Assembly: GCF_026651875.1 (NCBI RefSeq)
Contig: NZ_CP104068.1
Coordinates: 124,001-188,000, forward strand
DNA length: 64,000 nucleotides
Reading direction: 5' to 3'
From: Alicyclobacillus fastidiosus
GTDB lineage: Bacteria; Bacillota; Bacilli; Alicyclobacillales; Alicyclobacillaceae
Position numbers and translations under genes: made by a program
Notes under the pieces: generated by a model
The model's database searches: none
Told to the model about the DNA's origin: nothing
What the model saw: only the letters and a program-made list of their open reading frames with translations
Shown here: piece after piece, positions 34,008 through 42,962 of the stretch
Layout: each line of letters begins with the position of its first letter
How positions within the stretch are numbered: position 1 is the first letter of the stretch

Positions 34008-34044
34008 GGGATTCGCTCACTTCTTGGCCGGAGGGGCGAATCCC
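34008..34044 (-). promoter_or_regulatory. Conserved rep-leader hairpin with CCCCTCCGG loop, copy 1
   Basis: GGGATTCGC and GCGAATCCC pair around CCCTCCGGCCAAGAAGTG on the rep strand. The loop is complementary to GGAGG ribosome sites. On the opposite strand the loop carries TTGG, a U-turn motif seen in antisense control RNAs. Plasmid 2 has GGGATTCCC/GGGAATCCC, a compensatory change. A second copy is at 34312-34348. Confidence 0.6.
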
Positions 34045-34154
34045 TTTCGCTTTTCTCGTTCAATTTTCAGTGGCTAGATTATATTCAAGCACAATACCGG
34101 TTTGAACACCAGTAACAAGAGCATTTGGTTCGCTTTTTTACGGACGATGAATGC

Positions 34155-34194
34155 AAAAAGAGCGCATAGTCCATTTGCAGGACCGATACGCTCT
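34155..34194 (-). terminator. Second terminator in the rep leader, plasmid 1
   Basis: Reverse strand AGAGCGTAT, GGTCC, TGCAAAT, GGAC, ATGCGCTCT then TTTTTGC. Together with the hairpin at 34312 it makes a second copy of the hairpin-plus-terminator layout 300 bp upstream of the first, with no ORF between that I trust. A hairpin GGCGACTTTTC/GAAAATCGCC is at 34239-34264. Confidence 0.6.
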
Positions 34195-34311
34195 TGTGCT
34201 CGGAATTCCACGATTCCAACAGGTAAAAATACTGCACCCGTAGGCGATTTTCTACTTGAAAAGTCGCCCTGAATCTGAGAAACTATGAACACAAGATTGT
34301 ATCTGGGTTTT

Positions 34312-34348
34312 GGGATTCGCCTTTACTCTTGCCGGAGGGGCGAATCCC
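34312..34348 (-). promoter_or_regulatory. Conserved rep-leader hairpin, copy 2
   Basis: GGGATTCGCC/GGCGAATCCC around a loop CCCTCCGGCAAGAGTAAA on the reverse strand, flanked by GGACGAATAAATGCGAAT as in the other copies. Confidence 0.6.
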
Positions 34349-34484
34349 ATTCGCATTTATTCGTCCGTTTTTCTTTGATCACTACTTTACGCTATGATCC
34401 GACGGATAAGCAAGTAATATTTACATGCATACGTAAACAGCTACTAGATTACCCAGACGCCCCCTGTGGGCGTTTTTTAATGCT

Positions 34485-34556
34485 TTTCTGCACCTCTGTA
34501 CATCTGCATTTCTGCAGGTGCATAGGTGTGCTATTCTGCATATCTGCATTTCTGCA
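34485..34556 (+). repeat. 8-bp array, nine octamers (non-coding)
   Basis: TTTCTGCA, CCTCTGTA, CATCTGCA, TTTCTGCA, GGTGCATA, GGTGTGCT, ATTCTGCA, TATCTGCA, TTTCTGCA, all in one 8-bp phase. Lies upstream of rep; not part of a convincing ORF. Confidence 0.85.
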
Positions 34557-34649
34557 CATACAAAAACTCCTACACCATCTTACATTGTTTACCTTTTTCA
34601 CATTCCATCCGTTCAAAAAATAGGCATTGTCTACGTCTCAACCTGATTT

Positions 34650-34745
34650 TCTCTGCATCTATGTACTTCTGCTCATCTGCATCTATGCATTTATGCGAAT
34701 CTGCATTTCTGTACTTCTGAATTTCTGCTGATCTGCATTTCTGCA
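34650..34745 (+). repeat. 8-bp array, twelve octamers (non-coding)
   Basis: Twelve in-phase octamers from TCTCTGCA to TTTCTGCA (TCTATGTA, CTTCTGCT, CATCTGCA and others between). The reverse-strand ORF across it simply reads the repeats and resembles the parB linker for that reason. Confidence 0.85.
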
Positions 34746-34991
34746 CTTTTGGTATGTTCAACTAATGGGTGTCAGATCACATGAAAAACGGGCCTGGAAT
34801 CGGACCGAGATTTTTGTGTCATATCGAATTCTTCAACCGTGCATATCCATCCGGTCATTATCCATACTCACGGTTGATGATATATGCATACCACATTCCA
34901 GAAAAAATATTCTTGGTATATTCCGTTCGTCTGATTCATCTATTAGCATGATGGACAGGAATCTCAGATTTTATACAAATGGGGTAAAATT

Positions 34992-35197
34992 TTGATCAAA
35001 CGAAGAAAAATAGATAAAGCACTTGGAATGGAAATCGTTTTTGATGAAGAAGCAAGGAAGAGGTATACAGTTACCCGAACCTGGGACCCACACAAAGACC
35101 GGGCTGTTATCATCATGTATAATCCAGTGCAAGTCATACCTAAACCATTCGCAGTGGGATCGGCTACAGCTGCAATGGCGAGTTTCGTGTTAGAAAG
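34992..35197 (+). pseudogene. DUF1643 gene, 5' part (3' part at 6224-6586)
   Basis: TTG start after GGGGT. It reads 'RYTVTRTWDPHKDRAVIIMY' followed by N-P, the N-terminal DUF1643 motif (R-x-W-D...I-M-x-N-P), and is cut after 'SFVLE' by the MITE at 35198. The last eight bases TTAGAAAG reappear at 6224-6231 before the 3' half. Confidence 0.88.
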
Positions 35198-35297
35198 CGT
35201 TCTGGTGCAAAAACATTTGAATACGCTACATGTGGTGTAGATTCAATGAACCTTCAACACTATATATTGTGGTTTCGTGAGTTTTTGCACCAGAACC
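35198..35297 (+). mobile_element. 100-bp MITE, type B copy 2
   Basis: 100 bp, nearly identical to 6124-6223 and in the same orientation; its first base is C rather than G. Left flank TTAGAAAG. It abuts the left remains of IS6 copy 1. Confidence 0.92.
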
Positions 35298-36092
35298 GAA
35301 ATGATGCAGCCTAAAATCGTTGATGTGGGGTTATGCAGCGAAATGGAAAAGGTCATTAATAAAATCTGCGATGGAAGAGACAGGTAGGTGAAGTGACTGG
35401 ACCTGTCCTTTCCTTATCATGTGTATAGCTTCAATTCCCTTGATGGTGTAGTCGGCAGTTTGAAACGATTTGAACCCCATCATCGGATTTTCTTGATGAA
35501 TCGATGATCTTTTTCAACAATGTTATTCAGGTATTTCGTCTGCCGGATTGAGGTTTCTTGCCGGATCTCCGTTTTGTCTTTTAATTGCTGTAGTGCCGGA
35601 GGGTAAGCAGGGTTTTTATCTACGGTGATGACTCGCGGCGTTTGATTATGCGGCGATGACAGTGCTTTTCTGAAGAATCGCTTTGCAGCTTGGACATCTC
35701 GACTCGAAAACAGCATGAAGTCAACAGTTTGTCCTTTAGAGTCTACTGCTCTATATAGATAAGTCCATTTTCCCTTTACTTTAATGTAGGTTTCGTCAAC
35801 TCTGTAGGAATCGGTGGTCGGTTTCAAATAACGTCGAATACGCTTGTCCAACTCTGGACCGAACTGATGGACCCATCGCATGATTGTGGTATGAGAAACC
35901 TGAACTCCTCTTTCTTTTAGCAGTTCGACGATGTCCCGGTAACTTAAGCTGTATCGCAAATACCATCGGACAGCCATCAAGATAATGTGAGCTTCGAAGT
36001 GCTTTCATTTGAACGCATTCATAACATGCCAGCCTCATCCCTGAAGTTTATCCGGACAATACTAGTATGCCTAGGGTTTTTGCACCAGAACC
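35298..36092 (-). mobile_element. IS6-family element, copy 1 (degenerate)
   Basis: The right end TTTTTGCACCAGAACC (36077-36092) is intact. The left terminal repeat is absent, and the internal left sequence begins directly after the MITE. The transposase is broken twice. Confidence 0.85.
35331..36022 (-). pseudogene. IS6-family transposase, broken
   Basis: Codon 6 is TGA where the other copies have TGG (Trp), and a short deletion near 35487 shifts the frame after 'NNIVEKDHRFIKKIR'. The catalytic D, D, E ('VDETYIKVKG', 'ITVDKNPAYP', 'NNIVEKDHRF') are still present. A downstream ATG gives a 166-residue product lacking the C-terminus. It cannot be fully active. Confidence 0.88.
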
Positions 36093-36181
36093 GGGCTTGC
36101 CGGTGTCGTTCATATCAGAATGGGGTCTAATCGTTTGCATAAGTCAGATACCGTGGATTTCGAAAACTCCGTCCTACATAA

Positions 36182-36550
36182 TTATTCGGTTATCTGGGAT
36201 ATCTTTCGTGTTGATACGCCGTTTATAACCATCTCCATCATGGCGAGAACTAGAGCTTGTTCACTCCGTTGGTAACGAGCAAATAGGTCAGTCGAAAACG
36301 TGCCATGGCGGAATCTAGGCACTCGAAGAGTGAGCGTACCAACTCGAGGGGTAAGTTGGTGAGGGTATGTACCGTTACGTTGATCGCGACGATTCTCAGA
36401 ACGCTCATACGGTTCTGCTTGAAGCTGTTCTGTCGCTTGGGCTTTTAGAAAGAGGTTAATCACTTTTTCCAAGAGACTTGCCACCCCTTGGTCATTTTGA
36501 GTAAATAGACCGTCCAAAAATTCGTCATCCAAGTTAATAATTTGAGTCAT
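36182..36550 (-). pseudogene. IS256-family transposase, N-terminal fragment
   Basis: Starts 'MTQIINLDDEFLDGLF' at 36550 and includes 'RNGTYPHQLTPRVGTLTLRV' and 'VINGVSTRKISQITE', the N-terminal third of an IS256 transposase. It stops at 36182. The DDE catalytic region is missing. Confidence 0.85.
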
Positions 36551-36729
36551 TCCTATAGCCTCCTTTAGAATCTGGCTTAGAAAACTCGGTTCTACCAAAG
36601 AGGTTGGGATTGGCTCTTTTGTATTTCAGCAGCCAATCGATTTTACACAATTATACGGACGTCACTTGGGGAATGTGGATTGGACCTTTTGGACGAAAAT
36701 AATACAATAGATGAATGAGAGGTGATTAC

Positions 36730-37350
36730 TTGAGTAAAAAAGGTAAAGGTGAAAGAACTCGCGAACGTATTCTTGAGGCAGCTGCAGAGGAATTTGCTTC
36801 TCGTGGTTTTTACGAAACTAAAACTATTGACATACTTTCGAAGGTTGGACTTACCCAGCCAGCGTTGTATAAACATTTTCCCAATAAGCAATCGATTTAT
36901 TGTGAATTGGTTGACGGACTTCACGTTAAATTTCGGCGTTTAATCGAAACTGCACGATTGGGCATCGGCTTAACAGATGATGATGTATCGGCTGGTGCAA
37001 AGGAAGCTGTGATTCACGTATTTAATTTGTTGTTTGAAAATCCAAATGTCACAAGAATAGCCTTCTTCATGGACCAGAACGCAGAAAATTTGAAGTTAGA
37101 ACTGGTGAAGTTAATCCAGAAAAATATACAATCAGAGCAAGAAATGGGATATATACGTTCCGACATTTCAGCGGAAATTGCTGCAGTGTGTCTGGTTGGG
37201 ATGATTGAGCGACTTACTCTTGAATTTCTGTTGCCTGGCAAAAAGAGCCCAGAAAGTTTGGCTGATGATGTGTTTGGTATTTTCGCACCGGCTATGATAA
37301 ATAAGGGGAGTGAGCCTAATCCGATAGACATAATCAAACACTTGGAGTAG
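36730..37350 (+). CDS. TetR-family transcriptional regulator
   Basis: About 206 residues. The N-terminal TetR HTH reads 'RERILEAAAEEFASRGFYET', 'IDILSKVGLTQPALYKHFPN', with a helical ligand-binding C-terminal domain. TTG 36730 follows AGAGGTGATT; the frame is open five codons further. No obvious target operon is adjacent: an IS256 fragment lies upstream and a glycosyltransferase operon lies convergent downstream. Confidence 0.88.
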   Translation: MSKKGKGERTRERILEAAAEEFASRGFYETKTIDILSKVGLTQPALYKHFPNKQSIYCELVDGLHVKFRRLIETARLGIGLTDDDVSAGAKEAVIHVFNLLFENPNVTRIAFFMDQNAENLKLELVKLIQKNIQSEQEMGYIRSDISAEIAAVCLVGMIERLTLEFLLPGKKSPESLADDVFGIFAPAMINKGSEPNPIDIIKHLE

Positions 37351-37467
37351 TTTCAGTCTCGGCAACCACAACGATGATCCTTCCACCTCGACACACATGG
37401 CGGATTTCGTCAGTCAGTATGCCGGCCGACTGGCGAAGATGCGGTCTAATTTCCGAATGTGTGTCTT

Positions 37468-37521
37468 TTTACTTGAGTCATAATGAACGGGGCCGACCTC
37501 GTTCATTATGACTCAAGTAAA
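37468..37521. repeat. Perfect 22-bp inverted repeat
   Basis: TTTACTTGAGTCATAATGAA-CG (37468-37489) and its exact complement (37500-37521) flank a 10-bp centre. It is longer than a normal terminator and has no U-run on either side. It lies between the TetR gene and the secreted-protein operon. Could be fused IS ends, a binding site or a bidirectional terminator. Confidence 0.7.
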
Positions 37522-37698
37522 TCACACCAGACCGTATAAAAAAATAAAATTATGTTACGACAATAAGGGTAGAGAGCTTGTTAAATTCTCTACCCTTAAA
37601 TGGTATTCAATCATGGAATGAATACCGTTAAAAAGTACCAGTTAGACTGAGAATGCGAACATTAGTTGTCTTTATAAAGCGATATGTTCCATTTACTA

Positions 37699-38187
37699 TT
37701 ATCCCCATCGCTCATCCTTCCATTGGTTATTGTTACCAACTCTGTTGTCGTCGCTCCCAGACGGTGTTATAGATAAATGACATACAGCTTGTGGTGTTTT
37801 GCATGTCGGGTTAATCATTCCATCCCATTTATCTGGGCAATAAGAGTATCCACGCGGCATATCATAACCAGGATTCGTTACCCAGGTCCCCGTCTTAGTG
37901 TCATAAAGTTCCTTTGCAGTATCTACACCAAAAGGAGCCGCATTGATTCCAGTTGTATCATTCTTAATGACGCTATCTCTTTGTCCAGGAGTTAGTTCAT
38001 ACCAATATTTCATTATCTGGCTGTTCCATGTATCAACGTCTGAGTTAGTAAATGTACCAGTATGGATTTGTGCATGACCTAAAGGATTACCTAACTTTGT
38101 TCCTGCCATTGCTGTCGGGCCAAAGTAAGTAGCTAAGCCAACTACGATTCCACCAGCCATTAATGCCTGTGCTAAAAACCTTTTCAA
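37699..38187 (-). CDS. Secreted protein of unknown function
   Basis: 162 residues from a TTG at 38187 with GGGGGAGAG upstream. The signal peptide is 'MKRFLAQALMAGGIVVGLAT' plus 'YFGPTAMA'. The mature part is Trp/Tyr/Asp-rich with 'NSQIMKYWYELTPGQRDSVI' and three Cys. Last gene of the operon after the glycosyltransferase. Confidence 0.65.
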   Translation of the reverse strand: MKRFLAQALMAGGIVVGLATYFGPTAMAGTKLGNPLGHAQIHTGTFTNSDVDTWNSQIMKYWYELTPGQRDSVIKNDTTGINAAPFGVDTAKELYDTKTGTWVTNPGYDMPRGYSYCPDKWDGMINPTCKTPQAVCHLSITPSGSDDNRVGNNNQWKDERWG

Positions 38188-38274
38188 TGTAATCTCTCCC
38201 CCGAGTAAGTAAACGTGAGCGACATCGACAAGGCTATCTGTCACATTGTAAACACCCCCTTAAATTCAGAGGGC

Positions 38275-39567
38275 TTATGCCGACACGTTTATATCGGCAG
38301 AGGAGACCATTTCCCGTTCGGTTTTGATCCATCCCCATTGGCCGCGTGCCATACGATAGAAAGCCATGAACGAGGCAATGATCCAAATGAATGCGGTGTA
38401 CAATGCGAATGTGATCATAAGACCAGGACCTGCATACCATGGAATCTTGATGTTCGATACTTTGCTGTATCCCGGTAGAAAGATCAGCTGAATCGAAAAG
38501 GCGAGCAACAACTGTACAGCTTGTGGTACCCATAACCCGAAGTTCTGTAGAGAACCCATCCAGTTACTATGTGCGTGGACTAGGCCGAACATCGATAGGA
38601 TGCCAAGTACATAGTCAGCGAACAAGATAAGCGGGATGATGATCATGAACAGATACAGTGTTGAGTCGAGCTTCGTAACCAGTCGGCTGTTGCTTTGCCA
38701 CAGAGACTTAATCCGGCGCCATACTTGGTAGTGTCCTTGGACCCAGCGTGAACGCTGCTTGATAAGACGTGTGAAGCTGGTCAGGCCGTGTTGGACGACA
38801 GGTGTTTTACCTGTAAAGCAGATCCGTTGGCCTTGGCCTGTAAGAGCCATACCTAAATCGATGTCTTCTGTCAGTGCTCTGCTCCATGGCTGAGGGCCAA
38901 GTTTTTTCATAGCTGAGTAACGTGTGAATTGTCCGTTGCCACCCATTGCAACAGAGGAGATCCAGTTACGTGCCTTCTGAATAAAGTGGAAGAATGCTTG
39001 GAACTCGATGTCCTGCATAAGGAGCCATAGGTTTTCGTTTGCGCCTTTGATAGATACAGGAGCTTGAACAGCACCGATGTCTGCTGAGGATTGAAACATG
39101 GAGGTGACCTCGTTGATGACTTTCTGATCCATGTAGACGTCGGAGTCAGTTACGCCAATGATGATCTGGTTCTCCTTGAGATCTGGGAACCATTCTTTGA
39201 GCTGCGTTTGTGCCCAAGCATATGCATCGTTGAGTGCCATGCCTTTACCTTGTCGTGCAAGCGGATGCTTGCGTTGGAAAAGGTGAATAGTTTCTCCTTC
39301 GTAATTCTTTACAATGTTTGCAGTCTCATCATCAGAGCCGTCATCGATAACAACTACATGTAACCTAGCAACCAATCGTTCCATCTGCGTACATGTTTGG
39401 CTGATTACTCTTTCCTCGTTCAGAGCTGGAACCAGGAGAACGTAACCAATCGAGCCTACATCAGCTACTGGAAGTTCCACCTTCTTGAATGACCATATGT
39501 ACATAAGTAGATAGTAAAGAGCGATAAACGTAAAAATCCCAAAAAATATATCTACATTAATATCCAT
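38275..39567 (-). CDS. Membrane glycosyltransferase, family 2 (processive type)
   Basis: 430 residues. An N-terminal helix, GT-A catalytic domain, then four to five C-terminal helices. Motifs: 'VVVIDDGSDD', 'GVTDSDVYMD' (D-x-D), 'ALTEDIDLG' (TED) and 'LIKQRSRWVQGHY' (Q-x-x-R-W). This set defines processive beta-glycosyltransferases such as cellulose, hyaluronan or poly-GlcNAc synthases. The sugar cannot be assigned. Operon with a small membrane protein upstream and a secreted protein downstream, so probably an extracellular polysaccharide system. Confidence 0.88.
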   Translation of the reverse strand: MDINVDIFFGIFTFIALYYLLMYIWSFKKVELPVADVGSIGYVLLVPALNEERVISQTCTQMERLVARLHVVVIDDGSDDETANIVKNYEGETIHLFQRKHPLARQGKGMALNDAYAWAQTQLKEWFPDLKENQIIIGVTDSDVYMDQKVINEVTSMFQSSADIGAVQAPVSIKGANENLWLLMQDIEFQAFFHFIQKARNWISSVAMGGNGQFTRYSAMKKLGPQPWSRALTEDIDLGMALTGQGQRICFTGKTPVVQHGLTSFTRLIKQRSRWVQGHYQVWRRIKSLWQSNSRLVTKLDSTLYLFMIIIPLILFADYVLGILSMFGLVHAHSNWMGSLQNFGLWVPQAVQLLLAFSIQLIFLPGYSKVSNIKIPWYAGPGLMITFALYTAFIWIIASFMAFYRMARGQWGWIKTEREMVSSADINVSA

Positions 39568-39589
39568 AGTAGTGTCTCTCCTACTCCTC

Positions 39590-39736
39590 TTAATAGGCCG
39601 ACATTAGTGGCGTTAGAATCGCTGCATGAACCGTGTGGAAATGGAACACACCGAGGTAAGACACGACAAATGTCAACATTACAAACGTCATTACACCTAG
39701 AAATATATTCCCCGATTTCAATTTTTTCTTTTTCAC
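39590..39736 (-). CDS. Small single-span membrane protein
   Basis: 48 codons from GTG 39736 with GGGTGATC upstream, ending 22 bp before the glycosyltransferase. It has a basic N-terminus (MKKKKLKSGN) and one helix (IFLGVMTFVMLTFVVSYLGV). Likely an accessory subunit of the glycosyltransferase; inferred from position. Confidence 0.65.
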   Translation of the reverse strand: MKKKKLKSGNIFLGVMTFVMLTFVVSYLGVFHFHTVHAAILTPLMSAY

Positions 39737-39772
39737 AGTGATCACCCATAATCTTTGAGTTTAAAGAAGCTC

Positions 39773-39991
39773 TTATTTGGACATATTGTCCAAATAATTT
39801 TTAAAAAAATATCCAGTAGACACACCTAAAATGTCAGCTAACGTGCACACTAAGTCTGCTCTAAATGGTCGTTGTCCTGTCTCCATCTTGGTCAGTCTTG
39901 ACTGTGACATGCCAATTTTCTGAGCACATAAACTTGTGTTAATCCTCTAGCTTCTCGAAGCTCGCGAAGACGTTCATGGGGACACACCTCC
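39773..39991 (-). pseudogene. XRE-family regulator with frameshift
   Basis: The frame from 39991 reads 'HERLRELREARGLTQ'. The next frame continues as 'CAQKIGMSQSRLTKMETGQR' and 'ADILGVSTGYFFKNYL', ending at 39773. The two halves form one Cro/CI HTH protein if a single-base error near 39935 is corrected. Divergent from the next XRE gene. Confidence 0.75.
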
Positions 39992-40150
39992 ATAATCATC
40001 ACTACCATACTGGACAATATGGCAACAAAACTTCTGTACCGATAATATATAGACATTTCGTCTAAAGTCAACATAAATTTAGACGTTATGGATAAAAATG
40101 TTGACGGAGTGGCATATTTGTCGGATGATCTTGACGTTGGAGGGGTGCTA

Positions 40151-40474
40151 GTGAGTAACCTTAGTACGCGGCTAATGGAGTGCAGGAAGCGGAAGGGATG
40201 GACTCAATCGTTTGTTTCGGAGAAAACTGGAATTACAAACTTTGCGCTTTCAAAGTATGAGCGTGGGACAAGAGAGCCCGATACTTCCACACTATCCATC
40301 TTAGCTACATTATATGATGTCTCTATCGACTACCTTGTAAATGGTGACTCGAGGGAGCTGGATTTATTTGAGATTTTACACTATGATCATTTGTTATTCC
40401 GTGGAACCCAACTTACCGCTGAAGAGCGAAGTAAAGCCATAACTATCCTGATGGCCTTGTTTAGTCAGAGCTAA
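40151..40474 (+). CDS. XRE-family regulator
   Basis: 107 residues from GTG 40151 preceded by GGAGGGG; the frame extends further upstream without one. HTH 'RKGWTQSFVSEKTGITNF' and 'SKYERGTREPDTSTLSILAT', then a short tail. Shares a divergent promoter region with the broken XRE gene, suggesting paired regulators of the glycosyltransferase operon. Confidence 0.85.
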   Translation: MSNLSTRLMECRKRKGWTQSFVSEKTGITNFALSKYERGTREPDTSTLSILATLYDVSIDYLVNGDSRELDLFEILHYDHLLFRGTQLTAEERSKAITILMALFSQS

Positions 40475-40653
40475 TGTTTTTATTAATTTGAACAATTTTA
40501 TTTCAGGATTTGCGGTCCTCTGCTTTAGACGGCCTGTAGTGTTGTGTGGATCTACTTTTTCAGCGATATACGGAAAAAACTTGATTAACCCCAATAATTA
40601 ATATTACGGTTATATGTATGGCGTATAGCTAAAATCTTGAATTGGTCTTTAAC

Positions 40654-42281
40654 TAGGGTCTACTGAATGAACCATAAACCCACGCTTGGCAAGGAATCAG
40701 CGTATGATTTGTCGAAGTAAAGTGTATCGACTTTGAGCGGAACAAGCGAAAAACCGTGCACTTGGAGGACCGGCATTGTACGCGAATCATCAGGACCAAC
40801 AGATACTTCCCGGAGACTTCTTTCTCCCGTTTGGGGGACGACTTAGCGAGAACAACCGCTGGGTTCAACTTTCGTATCTCATCCCATGGCGACGTGTAGA
40901 ACAGGAGTACAGCAAGCACTTCAGCAAGGACGTTCGGGGCGGACGTGCGGTTTCGGTTCGGATGGCGCTTGGTGCCCTGATTATTCAGGAGCGGGAAGGT
41001 TTTTCAGACCGTCATTTGGTCCAGCACATCACGGAAAACCCGTACCTTCAATACTTCATTGGTCTCCCGGCGTATCAAGAAGAACCCCCGTTTGACCCGT
41101 CTCTGCTCACCCATTTTCGCAAACGATTGGGACCGGACGTCATCAACCAAGTGAATGAGTGGATCGTGCAAGCCGGACTGAAGGATGAGCAGAATGGCGA
41201 CGATGACCAAAACAACAATGAACCCCCCAGGGAATCTGGACAGTCCGAAGTAAACAGTCAATCAAAAGCTGAGGTTCAGGAGCCTCAAACCCATCAAGGG
41301 AAGCTCATTCTGAACGCAACCTGTACACCGGCAGACATCGCGTATCCGACAGACCTGTCGCTGTTAAACAGAGCGCGGGAGAAGCTGGAAGACATCATTG
41401 ATACGCTTCACGCGCCGCATAAGGGCGAAGTGAAGAAGCCCAGAGACCGACGTCGTCAAGCACGTCGTGACTACTTGAGGACAGCGAAGAACCGTAAGCC
41501 GAGTCGTGCTGAGATTCGCAAGTCTGTCGGTCGGCAATTGCGTTATGTGGCACGGAACTTGAAATTCATTGAACAACTCGTACATTGCACTCCCCTCATG
41601 GCACTCTCACGGCGACAATATCGTGACCTTTTGGTCATTGGTGAGCTATATCGGCAACAGCGAGAAATGTATCAGAGCCGTAGTCATCGGGTGGACGATA
41701 GAATCGTAAGCATTGCACAACCCGACGTTCGACCGATTGTACGTGGAAAGGCAAAAGCAAATGTGGAGTTTGGTGCAAAGGTGTCAATCAGTGTGGTTGA
41801 AGGATATACACTGATGGAGAGAACAAGTTGGGACAGCTTCAACGAGGGTTCGACGCTAATTGAGTCAGTGGAGCGGTACGTTGAGCGTTTCGGATATTAT
41901 CCGGAGACCATCTTGGCGGACAAAATCTACAGGACACGTGAGAATCTTCAGTACTGCAAAGACCATGGAATCCGGATGAGTGGTCCGAAACTTGGACGAC
42001 CACCAAAGCAAGTCGACCGTGAGCAAAAGAAAATGGAACAACAAGATATGGGCGAGCGCAACGCAGTGGAAGGAAAGTTTGGTGAAGGCAAGCGCATCTA
42101 CGGGCTTGGCTTAATTCGAACGCGCGTTCGACAAACAAGCGAGACGGTCATTGCCATCCAGTTACTGATTATGAATCTCGAAAAGAGGCTACGGCTTCTT
42201 TTTTTGCTCATACTCGGAGAACTTTTTGGAACAGATTTCGGCACGACCGTGGTCATTGCGTAGTTCATTCATCAGACCCTA
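40654..42281 (+). mobile_element. IS5-superfamily insertion sequence
   Basis: Ends TAGGGTCTACTGAATGAA at 40654 and complement of TAGGGTCTGATGAATGAA at 42281 form an imperfect 18-bp inverted repeat around a single transposase gene. Right end lies 9 bp from the 42290 ORF. Confidence 0.85.
40776..42263 (+). CDS. IS5-family transposase (DUF772 plus DDE)
   Basis: 495 residues. N-terminal DUF772 region 'VSVRMALGALIIQEREGFSD', 'PFDPSLLTHFRKRLGPD', a charged variable insert (about 135-180), then the DDE part 'GKLILNATCTPADIAYPTDL' (D), 'YYPETILADKIYRTRENL' (D) and 'ERNAVEGKFGEGKRIYGLGL' (E). Intact length. Confidence 0.9.
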   Translation: MYANHQDQQILPGDFFLPFGGRLSENNRWVQLSYLIPWRRVEQEYSKHFSKDVRGGRAVSVRMALGALIIQEREGFSDRHLVQHITENPYLQYFIGLPAYQEEPPFDPSLLTHFRKRLGPDVINQVNEWIVQAGLKDEQNGDDDQNNNEPPRESGQSEVNSQSKAEVQEPQTHQGKLILNATCTPADIAYPTDLSLLNRAREKLEDIIDTLHAPHKGEVKKPRDRRRQARRDYLRTAKNRKPSRAEIRKSVGRQLRYVARNLKFIEQLVHCTPLMALSRRQYRDLLVIGELYRQQREMYQSRSHRVDDRIVSIAQPDVRPIVRGKAKANVEFGAKVSISVVEGYTLMERTSWDSFNEGSTLIESVERYVERFGYYPETILADKIYRTRENLQYCKDHGIRMSGPKLGRPPKQVDREQKKMEQQDMGERNAVEGKFGEGKRIYGLGLIRTRVRQTSETVIAIQLLIMNLEKRLRLLFLLILGELFGTDFGTTVVIA

Positions 42282-42289
42282 ACTATAAT

Positions 42290-42721
42290 TCAATTACGAT
42301 CAACGATTGTTTCGTTATTCTCTCTGTAGTCTTTTTTATTCTTTGCGATGGGTTGTTCCTCACGTACCGATCCCTGGGCATTAACTTCAGAACGTTGTAT
42401 GATCGCGTAGCTATATAGATCGCATATATAATCTTGAAGCTCTCTTGCAATTAATTTCAGTTCTTCAAAAACGTGTTCTATTGTATAAGCGCAATCTGTA
42501 GTCATTGAATGGATTATTGAGATTAGCTCATGATGAATGTTTGTTATCTCTAACAAATCGGTTAACTGTTCCGAAAACTCATCGCGAGGTATGAGCGGTT
42601 TAGAATTACCATTGGTATCGATGAAATAATTAGGTGTTATGTCGTCAACTGATACAGAGTCTCTCTTGGTTAACATTGCCCACTTATCTAGAATAGCCTG
42701 TCCATTGGGTTTTTCTATCAA
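42290..42721 (-). CDS. Unknown protein, possibly cut by the IS
   Basis: 143 residues from TTG 42721 with AGGAGGGATATAT upstream. Mostly helical and acidic ('HHELISIIHSMTTDCAYTIE', 'LKLIARELQDYICDLYSYA'). It ends 9 bp from the IS5 element, so the original C-terminus may have been replaced. No family recognised. Confidence 0.5.
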   Translation of the reverse strand: MIEKPNGQAILDKWAMLTKRDSVSVDDITPNYFIDTNGNSKPLIPRDEFSEQLTDLLEITNIHHELISIIHSMTTDCAYTIEHVFEELKLIARELQDYICDLYSYAIIQRSEVNAQGSVREEQPIAKNKKDYRENNETIVDRN

Positions 42722-42962
42722 AATATATCCCTCCTATGGCAAGTAAAAAATACTCACTTTACATTTTGTGGCTTATTAAATTTTGTGTAACTTACATTAA
42801 TACATAAATTTTAAAATCAGTGTTAATTGAGTTGTCGTGGAGTTATTTTCTAGGATGACAAGAAGTAAATGACAACAGAAAACAAATCAGTGTACAATGA
42901 AATTTCAATAAGTTATACTTACATAACCAATATTGCTATGATAGATGATTTTGGTAAATAAC

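Noticed and set aside
34074..34292. Reverse ORF of 72 codons in the rep leader
   Set aside because: It spans the second hairpin and terminator of the leader and lacks a ribosome site.
34570..34761. Reverse ORF of 63 codons resembling the parB linker (AEIQKYRNADSHK-like)
   Set aside because: It is only the 8-bp array read in frame; it has no ribosome site and no RHH domain.
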